The notes under the pieces: generated by a model
Databases searched by the model: none
The model's input: the letters and a program-made list of their open reading frames with translations, nothing else
Told to the model about the DNA's origin: nothing
Assembly (NCBI GenBank): GCA_046316495.1
Contig: JBKDAM010000016.1
Location: 11,064-75,063, forward strand
Direction: 5' to 3'
Origin: M3007 sp046316495
Lineage (GTDB): Bacteria > Bacteroidota > Bacteroidia > Chitinophagales > Saprospiraceae
DNA length: 64,000 bases
Shown: piece by piece, positions 26,601 to 34,132 of the stretch
How the letters are laid out: every line of letters starts with the position of its first letter
How positions within the stretch are numbered: the stretch's first letter is position 1
Position numbers and translations under genes: made by a program

Positions 26601-26661
26601 CGACGATAGTGTGCAGACCTACGTTGAAATCTTTTGCTACCTTAATTAATTTTAATGCCAT
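23650..26661 (-). CDS. infB: Translation initiation factor IF-2
   Basis: 1003 residues from MALKLIKVAK at 26661; an upstream in-frame start would translate through the promoter. This GTPase delivers initiator tRNA to the 30S subunit. The IF2_N domain is about 1-55. A long low-complexity linker (about 70-400; Pro/Glu/Lys, then Gly/Asn/Arg repeats) is characteristic of Bacteroidota IF-2. The second N-terminal domain is about 415-480. The G domain has G1 'GHVDHGKT' (about 497-504), G2 'GITQHIGAYEV', G3 'DTPGHEAF', G4 'NKID' and G5 'SAKKG'. Domains II-IV follow. It stands alone rather than behind nusA/rimP as in many bacteria. Confidence 0.97.
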   Translation of the reverse strand: MALKLIKVAKDFNVGLHTIVEALHSKGFSKVEEKPTAEITDEMLDVLKKEFQKDIAIKKEADKLLRPVMKKDPVEMPASSPIPPVTPASPLPKLTLPPSPAAPQKETEEVSNIKRELPQLRVVGKIDLTIPKPEPKPEPKKEVKEEPKKAAKTTRPAASSPAPEVEKPAAPAPPKPVVKETPSPAPEPTVASEEGGEADLYRAEAPSLRGLKVLGRINLEAKKEPSPKPSPSNRRDDRGRGGANAGANKNRPAGSEGQRRDQNRPQSGAGAPGTGTPSTPRPAGQSEGDRQKRKRKQVQRPVTAESLQDSLNSNQGDRRPSNTTGGDRNRNRPAGAGNNRPGGNRPGGTTGGGAAAPQPVSQKDIENQIRQTMARIGAGASRKRQKIRRDKRSMIRERAEQAEMEANQSGVLQVTEFVSVSDLAALMSVKPIDIITSCMSLGIFVSINQRLDAEIIEVVASEFGFEVQFISAEEQMEVEDEVDNEEDLRTRQPIVTVMGHVDHGKTSLLDFIRKANVMAGEAGGITQHIGAYEVKVTIEGDERKVTFLDTPGHEAFTAMRARGAKVTDIAIIVVAADDAIMPQTREAISHAQAANVPIIFAINKIDKEGADAERIKNELAQMNLLVEDWGGKIPSQDISAKKGINIDKLLEKVVLEADILNLKANPKRRAVGTVLEASMEKGRGYVTKILVQNGTLDKGDPIIAGEFSGRVRAMFNDRGKEVPSAGPGMPVLVLGLTGAPQAGEIIKEAASESEAKEIATKRSQILREQATRATKRISLDEIGRRLALGNFKELKLIVKGDVDGSVEALSDSLIKLSMDKIQVTVIHKAVGQIVDSDIMLASASDAIIVGFQVRPSISARKLAEKEGVEIKTYSIIYEAIEEIKAAMEGMLEPTKEEEFMGQVEVRDLFKVTKVGTVAGCYVQEGKIARNHYVRIIRDGIVIYPTNATQNAELSSLKRFKEDVKEVKNGMECGLTVKNFNDIKVGDVIEAYVINEVKSKLDGR

Positions 26662-26713
26662 GCAGTGATTGGTCCTGCTGAAAAAACAGAAGTTAGTGAT
26701 TGTAATAATGCCG

Positions 26714-26721
26714 CAAAGATA
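26714..26721 (-). promoter_or_regulatory. Promoter -7 element of infB
   Basis: Minus strand TATCTTTG, exact TAnnTTTG, 52 bases upstream of the infB start. Confidence 0.6.
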
Positions 26722-26796
26722 TATATAATATTCCAAGGATTCACAATTATTTCGATGATTATAGATGCGGTTAACATTCCGGCCAGGTGTTTGAAT

Positions 26797-26804
26797 TACC
26801 TTTG
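26797..26804 (+). promoter_or_regulatory. Promoter -7 element next to a start codon (leaderless transcript)
   Basis: TACCTTTG, exact TAnnTTTG, ends only 4 bases before the ATG at 26809. With the usual distance from -7 to +1, transcription should begin at or next to the A of the start codon. Confidence 0.55.
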
Positions 26805-26808
26805 CCCG

Positions 26809-28032
26809 ATGAATGTAGTGGTAATCGGAGGCGGTGCTGCCGGTTTTTTTGGGGCCCTTGCCTTGGCGGAACGAAAAACGGGAGCGAATGTCCTTCTTCT
26901 CGAAAAAAGCAATAAAACCCTCCAAAAGGTAAGGGTCAGCGGAGGTGGCCGCTGCAATGTCACGCATGCCTGCTTTGATCCCCGCCAGCTAACCTCTTAC
27001 TACCCAAGAGGAGGCAAAGAGCTGTATGGCCCCTTCACCCGATTCGGGCCCTCCGATACCATCAATTGGTTTGCAAAAAGAGGCGTCCAACTCAAAACAG
27101 AGTCGGACGGAAGGATTTTTCCGGAGTCCGATTCGTCCCAAACCATTATCGACTGCTTCGCACGGCAAGCTGCCCGGCTTGGAGTAGAGGTGCGAACCAG
27201 TACCAGAGTAGACCGACTCGAACAGTTACCGGATGGCCGATGGCGCATCCTGATTGGCCCAACTGGCGAGGCTTTGATCGCCGACCGGGTGCTGCTCACA
27301 ACCGGAAGCAGTGAAGCCACCTGGAATGCACTGCAGCAAACCGGTATCCCCATCGTTCCTGCTGTCCCCTCTTTGTTTACATTCCATACAAAGGACACCC
27401 GACTCAAAGAATTGGCCGGAGTGGCAGTGCCGAACGCTTATTTGCAAATCCAAGGCAGCAAGTTCAGCAGCGAAGGCGCCGTATTGATTACACATTGGGG
27501 ACTGAGTGGACCCGGGGTACTAAAACTATCGGCTTGGGGAGCCCGGTATCTACACGAAGTAAATTATCATTTTAATTTGATTATCAATTGGTTGGGAAAC
27601 GGAAAAGTAGAAGAAATAGCCCAGGAGTTGACCGAGCTAAAATCACAACTCGGTAAAAAACAAGTGGCGAGTCAACCTCAAAAACAGGTACCTTCCAGAC
27701 TCTGGCAACAACTCACCCAGGCAGCCGGAATCGACCCAAGTACCCGCTGGGCCGACCTTTCCAAAAAACAATTACAACAACTGGCTACCGAACTGGGCGC
27801 TGGCAATTTTGCCATCAATGGAAAAAGCACTTTCAAAGAAGAATTCGTCACTGCTGGAGGCATCGAACTAAAAGCAGTAGACTTTAAAACATTTGGAAGC
27901 AAGTCCTTCCCCGGACTTTATTTCGCAGGGGAAGTGTTGAATATCGATGCAATCACCGGAGGATTTAACTTTCAGGCAGCCTGGACCGGTGGGTGGATCG
28001 CTGGCAACGCGATAGCAGATAGTTTGATCTAG
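26809..28032 (+). CDS. BaiN/HI0933-like NAD(P)/FAD-dependent oxidoreductase
   Basis: 407 residues from MNVVVIGGGAAG at 26809. An upstream in-frame start at 26665 would include the promoter. It is a flavoprotein with a Rossmann FAD motif 'VIGGGAAGFFGALALAE' (4-20) and the family signature 'VRVSGGGRCNVTHA'. The C-terminus reads 'YFAGEVLNIDAITGGFNFQ', then 'AAWTGGWIAGNAIA' for the second FAD contact. This matches the HI0933/YhiN/BaiN group; the physiological substrate is not known for most members. The mRNA looks leaderless. It is divergent from infB and followed by a terminator at 28065-28097. Confidence 0.9.
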   Translation: MNVVVIGGGAAGFFGALALAERKTGANVLLLEKSNKTLQKVRVSGGGRCNVTHACFDPRQLTSYYPRGGKELYGPFTRFGPSDTINWFAKRGVQLKTESDGRIFPESDSSQTIIDCFARQAARLGVEVRTSTRVDRLEQLPDGRWRILIGPTGEALIADRVLLTTGSSEATWNALQQTGIPIVPAVPSLFTFHTKDTRLKELAGVAVPNAYLQIQGSKFSSEGAVLITHWGLSGPGVLKLSAWGARYLHEVNYHFNLIINWLGNGKVEEIAQELTELKSQLGKKQVASQPQKQVPSRLWQQLTQAAGIDPSTRWADLSKKQLQQLATELGAGNFAINGKSTFKEEFVTAGGIELKAVDFKTFGSKSFPGLYFAGEVLNIDAITGGFNFQAAWTGGWIAGNAIADSLI

Positions 28033-28059
28033 CAATCCTATTTTCGCCTGCCCCAAAAA

Positions 28060-28103
28060 TAAAAAACGGGAATTTGGCAAACTGCCAGATTCCCGTTCTA
28101 AAA
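28060..28103. terminator. Bidirectional terminator between flavoprotein and rplS
   Basis: A 15-bp stem, AACGGGAATTTGGCA (28065-28079) with TGCCAGATTCCCGTT (28083-28097), one G-T pair and a 3-base loop, with an A-run on the left and T/A-rich flanks. It serves both convergent genes. Confidence 0.85.
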
Positions 28104-28120
28104 AAAGCGAAACAAAGACC

Positions 28121-28483
28121 TTAAACGCCCCGCTTCAACTCCTTAATACGAGCTTTCTTACCCACCAATCCGCGCAGGTAGTACAGGCGTGAACGGCGAA
28201 CCCGACCGCGCTTCACTACTTGGATGCTGGCAATGTTTGGATTGGTCATAGCGAAAATACGCTCTACTCCTACGCCATGCGACATCTTGCGGACAGTAAA
28301 GGTCTTGGTAGCTCCATTTCCTTTAATCTGAATCACATCACCGCGGTACGCCTGCTCGCGCGTTTTGTCACCTTCCGTGATGCGATAAGTCAAAATAATC
28401 GTGTCGCCGGTGTTGAAGTCCGGGAAATCAGGCTGCTTAAGCATCTGATTTTGGACAAACTGAATGGCTTCTAATTCTTTCAT
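28121..28483 (-). CDS. rplS: 50S ribosomal protein L19
   Basis: 120 residues from MKELEAIQFV; the upstream in-frame Met at 28531 lies in the promoter region and is rejected. L19 sits at the 30S-50S interface. Typical motifs are 'FNTGDTIILTYRITEGDKTREQAYRG', seen here in parts, 'VERIFAMTNPNIASIQVVKRG' and 'RRSRLYYLRGLVGKKARIKE'. It is monocistronic here, separate from trmD/rimM, and its promoter (TACCTTTG on the minus strand, 28510-28517) leaves a short leader. Confidence 0.97.
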   Translation of the reverse strand: MKELEAIQFVQNQMLKQPDFPDFNTGDTIILTYRITEGDKTREQAYRGDVIQIKGNGATKTFTVRKMSHGVGVERIFAMTNPNIASIQVVKRGRVRRSRLYYLRGLVGKKARIKELKRGV

Positions 28484-28509
28484 TATCTTTATTCTTTTAA
28501 AAAGAGCCG

Positions 28510-28517
28510 CAAAGGTA
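28510..28517 (-). promoter_or_regulatory. Promoter -7 element of rplS
   Basis: Minus strand TACCTTTG, exact TAnnTTTG, 26 bases upstream of the L19 start. Confidence 0.6.
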
Positions 28518-28700
28518 GCATAAATCGCCAACTAAAAAAGCTTTTTTCCAAAAAAGATACCAAAATAATAACAAAGTACCCCTTGCGCCTGTTTGTACGA
28601 ACAATACTCGGTCATCCTGCAAACTAGAAACCATCCGACCAATTCCCCCCCTCATTTGTTAATATTTGCAAACAAGTTGAAAAATAGATATTATAACACT

Positions 28701-28708
28701 TATCTTTG
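28701..28708 (+). promoter_or_regulatory. Promoter -7 element of the YceI gene
   Basis: TATCTTTG, exact TAnnTTTG, with a TTG about 21 bases upstream (28677-28679) as a -33 element. It is 31 bases before the start at 28740. Confidence 0.65.
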
Positions 28709-28739
28709 CAACATCATTTAAAAATTTAACTAATTCACC

Positions 28740-29321
28740 ATGAAGAAATTGTTTCTATTGCCCCTTCTCGCTCTAGTGGCTATGTCCGCTTACGTTTCCA
28801 CTACTTACACCGTGAATACTTCTGCTTCCAACATTGTTTGGAAAGGATACAAAGTAACTGGCCAGCACACCGGCAACGTAAAAGTTAAAAATGGTAGCTT
28901 GGTGATGACAGACGGAAAACTAACTGGCGGTTCTTTCGAAGTAGACATGAACTCCATCACTTGCACCGACTTGCAAGGCGAATACGCCGACAAACTGGTG
29001 GGCCACCTCAAATCAGATGACTTTTTTGGCTCATCCAGCTATCCAACTACCAAGTTTGTGATCACTCGTGCCATCCCAACCGATTCTAAAGGAAACTACA
29101 AGATTATCGGCAATCTTACCATTAAGCAATCTACTAAAGAAGTGCGCTTCAACGCCCTGGTGACAGAAAGCAATGGTATGGTGAATGCTTCTGGTAAAAT
29201 GACCATCGACCGCTCCGACTACGATGTACGGTTCGGTTCTGGTTCGTTCTTTGATGGCTTGGGAGACAAAACCATCTACGACGACTTTGACTTAGAAATC
29301 TCTTTGTCTGCTAAGAAATAA
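28740..29321 (+). CDS. YceI family periplasmic protein
   Basis: 193 residues with a signal peptide (1-19). The YceI lipocalin-like beta-barrel covers about 22-190: 'YTVNTSASNIVWKGYKVTG', 'GGSFEVDMNSITCTDL', 'HLKSDDFFGSSSYPTTKFVI', 'TIKQSTKEVRFNALV' and 'IDRSDYDVRFGSGSFFDGLG'. The family binds isoprenoid-like or other hydrophobic ligands in the periplasm; its role is not settled. It has a good Bacteroidota promoter and its own terminator at 29374-29405, so it is monocistronic. Confidence 0.95.
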   Translation: MKKLFLLPLLALVAMSAYVSTTYTVNTSASNIVWKGYKVTGQHTGNVKVKNGSLVMTDGKLTGGSFEVDMNSITCTDLQGEYADKLVGHLKSDDFFGSSSYPTTKFVITRAIPTDSKGNYKIIGNLTIKQSTKEVRFNALVTESNGMVNASGKMTIDRSDYDVRFGSGSFFDGLGDKTIYDDFDLEISLSAKK

Positions 29322-29373
29322 TTTCCCTGTACGGGAATTTTGGGCAACCCAACTCGTTGATTTGCCCTCTCTT

Positions 29374-29409
29374 GAAAAGCTCTTCGACCACTCGAAGGGC
29401 TTTTCTTTT
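29374..29409 (+). terminator. Terminator after the YceI gene
   Basis: A 14-bp stem, GAAAAGCTCTTCGA (29374-29387) with TCGAAGGGCTTTTC (29392-29405), one G-T pair and a 4-base loop, followed by TTTTA. Confidence 0.85.
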
Positions 29410-29462
29410 ACCAAACCTTATTTTTTTCCTTTTTTTTAAAGGGAAAATTAGGAGCAGCCCCC

Positions 29463-29470
29463 TATCTTTG
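29463..29470 (+). promoter_or_regulatory. Promoter -7 element of the T9SS protein gene
   Basis: TATCTTTG, exact TAnnTTTG, about 105 bases before the start at 29576; the long leader has no coding frame I would support. Confidence 0.5.
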
Positions 29471-29575
29471 CATTTGGATGAGCTAAACACTGCGAACAGG
29501 AATGCAGCGCGCTCGTTTCTTCCAACTTGCTTATAATCCACTCCAAAATAACATCGCATCCGCTACAGTCTACAA

Positions 29576-30715
29576 ATGCGCCATTTTGCCTTCAGTATAG
29601 CCATTGCCTTCACTGGTCTTTTTGCGTTGAGCAGCACCCTGCCCCAACACAACAATCCCGTTTACCCGGTTTGGGGGCTGTACAATTCCGCATCTTTGCG
29701 CCAATTTATACCGCTCGACCCGCCTGTGGTGCGCATTCCGACTGGAACGCCTACGGCCCAAGACAGTGCTTCCACCGCCTTTAAAATCGCTCTATTCAAT
29801 TACGCTACCTATGATAGCGTTTATCCGTTGCAAATGAAGCGGTTTTTACAACGGGAATTGCCAGGGGCAACCCTCTCCGAGTTTTGGGAAGGATCCAGTA
29901 CGGCGCTTGAGCAACAACTTCAACTTCAACAGGCGGTGGTTTTAGCCTACCCATCCAACGGAGATCCTGCCCTTTTAGCTGCCTACGGCAAAAAACTAAG
30001 GGCATTTGTTCGTCAAGGCGGCCTGCTTCTTATAACAGGTACCCACGCTTCTTCCATCTTAAAACAAACCGGCTTACTGGACAGTGAGTACGCTCAATAT
30101 TTTGAGACCGCGGGAATCCACCTCAAAAAAGATCAGCACAGCGTCTTTTTTGGTGTGCCAGGTGATTTTTCAATCCGGAAAAATTACACCTACCCGCTTG
30201 AAATGAACGACCCCGGTTTTGTCGCACTTGCAGAATCTCAAGGTATGCCCGTTGTCGGCTACAAAGAGTTGGGCGAAGGCAAGATTGTTTATTTAGGGTT
30301 CGAATACTACGAAGACGAGGATATTCCTTCCCAAATTCTTGGCAATATCTTCCAATGGAGCCTTTCTCCTGCTACATCAACACCCCTTCCAACCGAAACC
30401 CAACGTTCACTTCCTAAACGCAACGAGGAAATATTATTCTCCGGAACCGAACGAAAGGTAGATCTTAAGATTTACCCCAACCCTTACTTTGAAAAAGCAG
30501 CCTTGGAGTTTGAATTGGAAAAGAATAATCAGGTTTCCGTTGAAATGACCGATGAACTCGGTACCTCCTCTACCCTACTGCTCCCCCTGCGAAGCCTTTC
30601 CCCCGGTAATTATCGGGTAGAAATACCCGACTTGGCCCCCGGCATTTATTTTATTAAATGCAAAATTGGAGGCCAAATCGAGGTACGTAAGGTGGTCAAA
30701 CATTCCCGTCAGTAA
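29576..30715 (+). CDS. Exported protein with GATase1-like domain and T9SS sorting domain
   Basis: 379 residues. A signal peptide (about 1-23) is followed by an alpha/beta domain (about 65-265). It contains 'KIALFNYATYDSVYPLQMKR', 'LRAFVRQGGLLLITGTHAS' and 'GEGKIVYLGFEYYEDED', a layout like the class-I glutamine-amidotransferase-like or ThuA-like fold often found in extracellular Bacteroidota proteins. No catalytic Cys is seen at the usual elbow, so activity is uncertain. The C-terminal about 80 residues ('LKIYPNPYFEKAALEFELEK' to 'EVRKVVKHSRQ') form a T9SS sorting domain. It is convergent with the TonB receptor, 10 bases between stops. Confidence 0.8.
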   Translation: MRHFAFSIAIAFTGLFALSSTLPQHNNPVYPVWGLYNSASLRQFIPLDPPVVRIPTGTPTAQDSASTAFKIALFNYATYDSVYPLQMKRFLQRELPGATLSEFWEGSSTALEQQLQLQQAVVLAYPSNGDPALLAAYGKKLRAFVRQGGLLLITGTHASSILKQTGLLDSEYAQYFETAGIHLKKDQHSVFFGVPGDFSIRKNYTYPLEMNDPGFVALAESQGMPVVGYKELGEGKIVYLGFEYYEDEDIPSQILGNIFQWSLSPATSTPLPTETQRSLPKRNEEILFSGTERKVDLKIYPNPYFEKAALEFELEKNNQVSVEMTDELGTSSTLLLPLRSLSPGNYRVEIPDLAPGIYFIKCKIGGQIEVRKVVKHSRQ

Positions 30716-30725
30716 GTCCTATCTT

Positions 30726-32933
30726 TTAGCCTAGTTGGGCTCGAAGGGCTATGAACAAGTTCCTACCTGGGCCATTGATCCCCGAAGCGAAGGTTCTGTA
30801 AGCAACGTCAAAAAGGTTGTCTACGCCTATCTGTATTCGCCAAGCTGGTCCAGCTTGGTAATGAAACCGCAGATGTATGGTCTGCCAAGCAGGCATTCCT
30901 CCTTCCGGCGCATACTGCTCGTTGTCTTCCCCATTCAGGGCATATTGCTCTATTGGCTTGCTCCCATTCCATAAACAATACGCTTCAGCCCCTCCTTTCC
31001 GATGTTGGTACCGAAGACCAACGCGCCCGTAAATGGGTGGGATATGGTCCAATGGGCTGCTTCCTGTTGCTTCCAAAACCCTTCCTTTTGTATAGGTGTA
31101 ATTGGCCGTTAACATCCAACCTTTGTACAGTTCCCATTCTACACTTGAAGTTAGCCCATAAAGGACCGCCTGGCGTTTGTTTTGGTTGGCTAATACCCGG
31201 CTCCATTCGCCATCATACAGAATAGAATCTTGACCATTAAAGGAAAAATCATCTGTCACGATCGCATTGTTAAATAAGGTATACCAGGCAGCAAACTCCC
31301 AGCGCAGCCCCGGAAATACCTTCCATAACCATCCTGCTTCCAGGTTATAGGTCTGCTCAGGACGAATTCCGGGATTGGGCACAATTAAACTTCCCGGTTG
31401 GGAGTCGAATACCTTGCCCAAATCATCTACATTAGGCGTCCGGAATCCAGACGACAAGTTAGCTCGCAACGTCAAAGCAGGCCTGACCGCAAATACACCT
31501 CCGATATTGCCAGAGGCGATCGGCTGGCGCTGCCGAACGACAGAAAAGGGAAAAGGAAAATAAGTGGTGTCCTTAAATAATGCATCCAGCTCTGCGTAAC
31601 CCACTCGAGCGCCTGCGTGCAAGGTCCCTCTTCCAAGATAAACGGTGTACGTTGTAAAAGCAGAAGCGCTCCAAAGTTGGCTGCCCCCATCCGGATATCG
31701 GGTACCAGCAAAAGTTCGAATACCCGTGTCAATCTGTTCCTCAAAGGCCTCGGAAACCACGTTGTTGTGCTGAACATCGGCACCCATCCGAAGAGAGTAC
31801 CTCTCCCCGTGCCGCTCCCCAAGAGTAGTCATCCCCCAAACACCAACCTGCTCCGTCTGATTGCGCCGGTTTGGGTTATCAAAGCGCCTGGATATTCGAC
31901 TTTCTTCCAGGTGTTGATAACTTAAGGTCGTGCGAATTCCACCATTCCACCAGCCAGCAGAGGCCAATTGAAGGTGGTAGGCCGCCAGGAAACGGGTCTG
32001 TGGACCGTAGTTCCATTCAGCATATCGCAATCCTTGTCCGCCGAAACCAGGATCTGTCAACCGGTCATATCGGGGAACCAATCCAGAGTTGCTGAACTGA
32101 AGATTCAATCCGTGTTGCACTCGATCGGAGGGCCTAAATAGTACTTTTTGGAGTACATCATATTGTTGATAGCCGCTCCTTTTTTGCACATACGGATCTG
32201 GGTTGGCAACCAATGAATCCTTTCCCTGGAACCGCTCCACGTAATAGTTCCTGAGTCCGAAAACAGGAGCCTCGCCTCCCCGGGTCCCCATGCGTACATC
32301 CCCAAAATCGCTGTAAGTCAGACTGGTGTATGTCCCCCACCGCTTTCCACCAACCTGAAAACCAAGGTTCGCTGTCCGCTCTCGATTGGCAGACCCCATG
32401 CGAACCATGGCGGTCCCTTTGGTGATTCGCTGCCCAGCCTGGTTACTTAGCACAGGGTTTTTGGTGTAAAAACAAACTGCTCCACCCAGGGCATCGGAAC
32501 CATAGACGGTTGAAGCAGGCCCAAATAATACCTCCACTCGCTCCAGTGCATTATGGTCCATCGTGATGCTGTTTTGAAGATGCCCAGATCGATAGATAGC
32601 GTTGTTCATGCGGATACCATCTACCACCAACAGCACCCTGCTTGCTTCAAATCCCCGAAGCACCGGACTACCTCCACCCTGTTGGCTCCTTTGAACAAAA
32701 ACAGAGCCCGTCGCTTGCAATAAATCGGCTGTGGTTTGTGCATTCACTGCCTCCATAGTAGCCTTGGTTAAGACTTTAACAGATTGAGCAACAGCAGCTC
32801 GGCTTTGTACCACTTGGCTCGCAGAAATCACGGTTTCTTCCAGTACCGTTTCGGCACTGTCGACCGTCCTTTGAGCGTTGGCAAGGAATGGAACCAACAC
32901 TAGCCACCCTACCAATATTGTTATTTGTTGCAT
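30726..32933 (-). CDS. TonB-dependent receptor (haem/siderophore-type plug and barrel)
   Basis: 735 residues from MQQITILVGW at 32933; an upstream in-frame start would add 38 residues before a normal signal peptide. The mature protein starts with a TonB-box-like 'ETVLEETVISAS' and has no carboxypeptidase-like domain. The plug (about 40-150) has 'GSPVLRGFEASRVLLVVDGI', 'NAIYRSGHLQ' and 'VLFGPASTVYGSDALGGAV'. The rest is a barrel ending in FIALRAQLG. Plug motifs are closest to the TonB haemoglobin/transferrin or BtuB-like groups. The neighbour upstream (33093-33653) is a small Cys-containing exported protein, 159 bases away. Substrate is not determined. Confidence 0.88.
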   Translation of the reverse strand: MQQITILVGWLVLVPFLANAQRTVDSAETVLEETVISASQVVQSRAAVAQSVKVLTKATMEAVNAQTTADLLQATGSVFVQRSQQGGGSPVLRGFEASRVLLVVDGIRMNNAIYRSGHLQNSITMDHNALERVEVLFGPASTVYGSDALGGAVCFYTKNPVLSNQAGQRITKGTAMVRMGSANRERTANLGFQVGGKRWGTYTSLTYSDFGDVRMGTRGGEAPVFGLRNYYVERFQGKDSLVANPDPYVQKRSGYQQYDVLQKVLFRPSDRVQHGLNLQFSNSGLVPRYDRLTDPGFGGQGLRYAEWNYGPQTRFLAAYHLQLASAGWWNGGIRTTLSYQHLEESRISRRFDNPNRRNQTEQVGVWGMTTLGERHGERYSLRMGADVQHNNVVSEAFEEQIDTGIRTFAGTRYPDGGSQLWSASAFTTYTVYLGRGTLHAGARVGYAELDALFKDTTYFPFPFSVVRQRQPIASGNIGGVFAVRPALTLRANLSSGFRTPNVDDLGKVFDSQPGSLIVPNPGIRPEQTYNLEAGWLWKVFPGLRWEFAAWYTLFNNAIVTDDFSFNGQDSILYDGEWSRVLANQNKRQAVLYGLTSSVEWELYKGWMLTANYTYTKGRVLEATGSSPLDHIPPIYGRVGLRYQHRKGGAEAYCLWNGSKPIEQYALNGEDNEQYAPEGGMPAWQTIHLRFHYQAGPAWRIQIGVDNLFDVAYRTFASGINGPGRNLFIALRAQLG

Positions 32934-33092
32934 ATATATAATACCGATAGGCCTCCTGCCTGCACCGACCGTAGATTTCGCGGAGCAGCTAGAAGCCAAC
33001 CAAATTCGCTCACGCTTGCATGCCATGAACCAATTCTGTTCAAGCAAGCAAGAAAAGTGGAGCTGTTAAGAAAAAGTTGAAAAACACGTTGT

Positions 33093-33653
33093 TTACACCC
33101 TTAACATAGGATGCGACTCTTGAAAAAGTACTGGTTCGGGTGGAGGGTCTAGGTTTTGTGGATAGCCACAAGCACAAGAACCCGCCAGTAGCTCAAAAGA
33201 AACCGACGGAGACTCTACCAATTTAGGAAGCCAGCAAACCACTCCTTCGGGTGGTAAAAATGCGGAAGAAATCAACCGAACCACCCACTGAATTGGACTG
33301 TCCTGGGTGGGACTGGGAGCTGAAAGCGCCGCAAATAACCGCTCGCCCTGTTTATATAAATGTTCTTCCTTCCGGTCGCGATGGGCCCAAATGAAAACAG
33401 AATCTGCTCTAACCTCATAACGCCGAACATCATAAAGCGCACCTTGAAACCACAGTTCTCGACGTCCTACCCGCTGATCGCGAAATTCTTGAACAGAAAT
33501 GACCAACTGAACGGTTGTTTTTTGCTCGATTTGTGACCAGGCCTGTTTGCGCGCGCACCACAAATCCCATTGCCACCAAAGCGGTAGTGCTGCACTGTGT
33601 AAAACGAGTGCCGCTACTAACAAGAATACCACTTTGAGGAGCGATTTGGACAT
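33093..33653 (-). CDS. Small exported/membrane protein upstream of TonB receptor, unknown
   Basis: 186 residues from MSKSLLKVVF at 33653; a longer form starting at 33743 would add 30 residues including a second hydrophobic stretch. One N-terminal membrane segment (about 5-27) is followed by a soluble domain with 'IEQKTTVQLVISVQEFRD', and a C-terminal motif 'GSCACGYPQNLDPPPEP'. The C-x-C pair and the 'LDPPPEP' tail look conserved enough to be functional, perhaps a metal site. I do not recognise the family. It precedes the TonB receptor in the same direction, which suggests a shared role in uptake of a metal or complex; this is inference. Confidence 0.6.
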   Translation of the reverse strand: MSKSLLKVVFLLVAALVLHSAALPLWWQWDLWCARKQAWSQIEQKTTVQLVISVQEFRDQRVGRRELWFQGALYDVRRYEVRADSVFIWAHRDRKEEHLYKQGERLFAALSAPSPTQDSPIQWVVRLISSAFLPPEGVVCWLPKLVESPSVSFELLAGSCACGYPQNLDPPPEPVLFQESHPMLRV

Positions 33654-33765
33654 CCTATTTGGCACAGAACATGCTTTTACATGACGCGGCAACAAAGTAC
33701 GATAGAATCCTGCTAAAAAGAAAAGAATTTCGAGAATGAACAATTGGCTTTAGCAGGAAGGGAGC

Positions 33766-33800
33766 TAAAAAAAATAAGGCCGCCTCAACGTTTTGAGGCG
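33766..33800 (-). terminator. Hairpin terminator, T-run on minus strand
   Basis: CGCCTCAA (33781-33788) and TTGAGGCG (33793-33800) form an 8-bp stem with a 4-base loop, extended by two further G-C pairs after a mismatch. On the minus strand it is followed by TTATTTTTTTT, a good intrinsic terminator. It ends whatever is transcribed leftward from the non-coding region or from the regulator gene. Confidence 0.75.
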
Positions 33801-33876
33801 ACCATTTTTACGGCAAGAACTGGATATAATCCATCTCAATCTCACTTGTTGTATTTATCTTGAAGGAACCTGCTAG

Positions 33877-33892
33877 TCGATCAATTGATCGA
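33877..33892. repeat. 16-bp perfect palindrome
   Basis: TCGATCAATTGATCGA is its own reverse complement. It is a possible operator for a dimeric DNA-binding protein. Confidence 0.6.
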
Positions 33893-34003
33893 GGATAGGA
33901 ACTCTTATCTTTTCGAATACTCGATTTCTATTCAGTAATCTGTGGAATGGTTTAGTAGGGAGGAATAATTCAGCAAGTTGATTTCTTATATCGAATTGAT
34001 ATG

Positions 34004-34017
34004 CAAATGTAGGTTTG
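34004..34017. promoter_or_regulatory. Overlapping divergent -7-like elements
   Basis: CAAATGTA (34004-34011), read as TACATTTG on the minus strand, overlaps TAGGTTTG (34010-34017) on the plus strand. Both match TAnnTTTG. I see no well-spaced -33 element for either, so activity is uncertain. Confidence 0.35.
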
Positions 34018-34041
34018 CGAATCGTTTTTTCTAGAAAAACA

Positions 34042-34069
34042 ATGTTACAATATGTGCAGTTGGTAACAT
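34042..34069. repeat. GTTAC/GTAAC inverted repeat
   Basis: ATGTTAC (34042-34048) and GTAACAT (34063-34069) form a perfect 7-bp inverted repeat with a 14-base spacer. The GTTAC core recurs in the larger inverted repeat 16 bases downstream. Confidence 0.55.
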
Positions 34070-34084
34070 ATTTGTCAGGTAATT

Positions 34085-34132
34085 TTTCTCATTTTGTAAC
34101 GTGAAGAAATCGTGATGTTACAAAATGAGAAA
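34085..34132. repeat. Perfect 16-bp inverted repeat
   Basis: TTTCTCATTTTGTAAC (34085-34100) and GTTACAAAATGAGAAA (34117-34132) are perfect complements around a 16-base loop. Part of the arm, TTTCTCATTTTGT, is repeated directly at 34168-34180. Confidence 0.75.
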
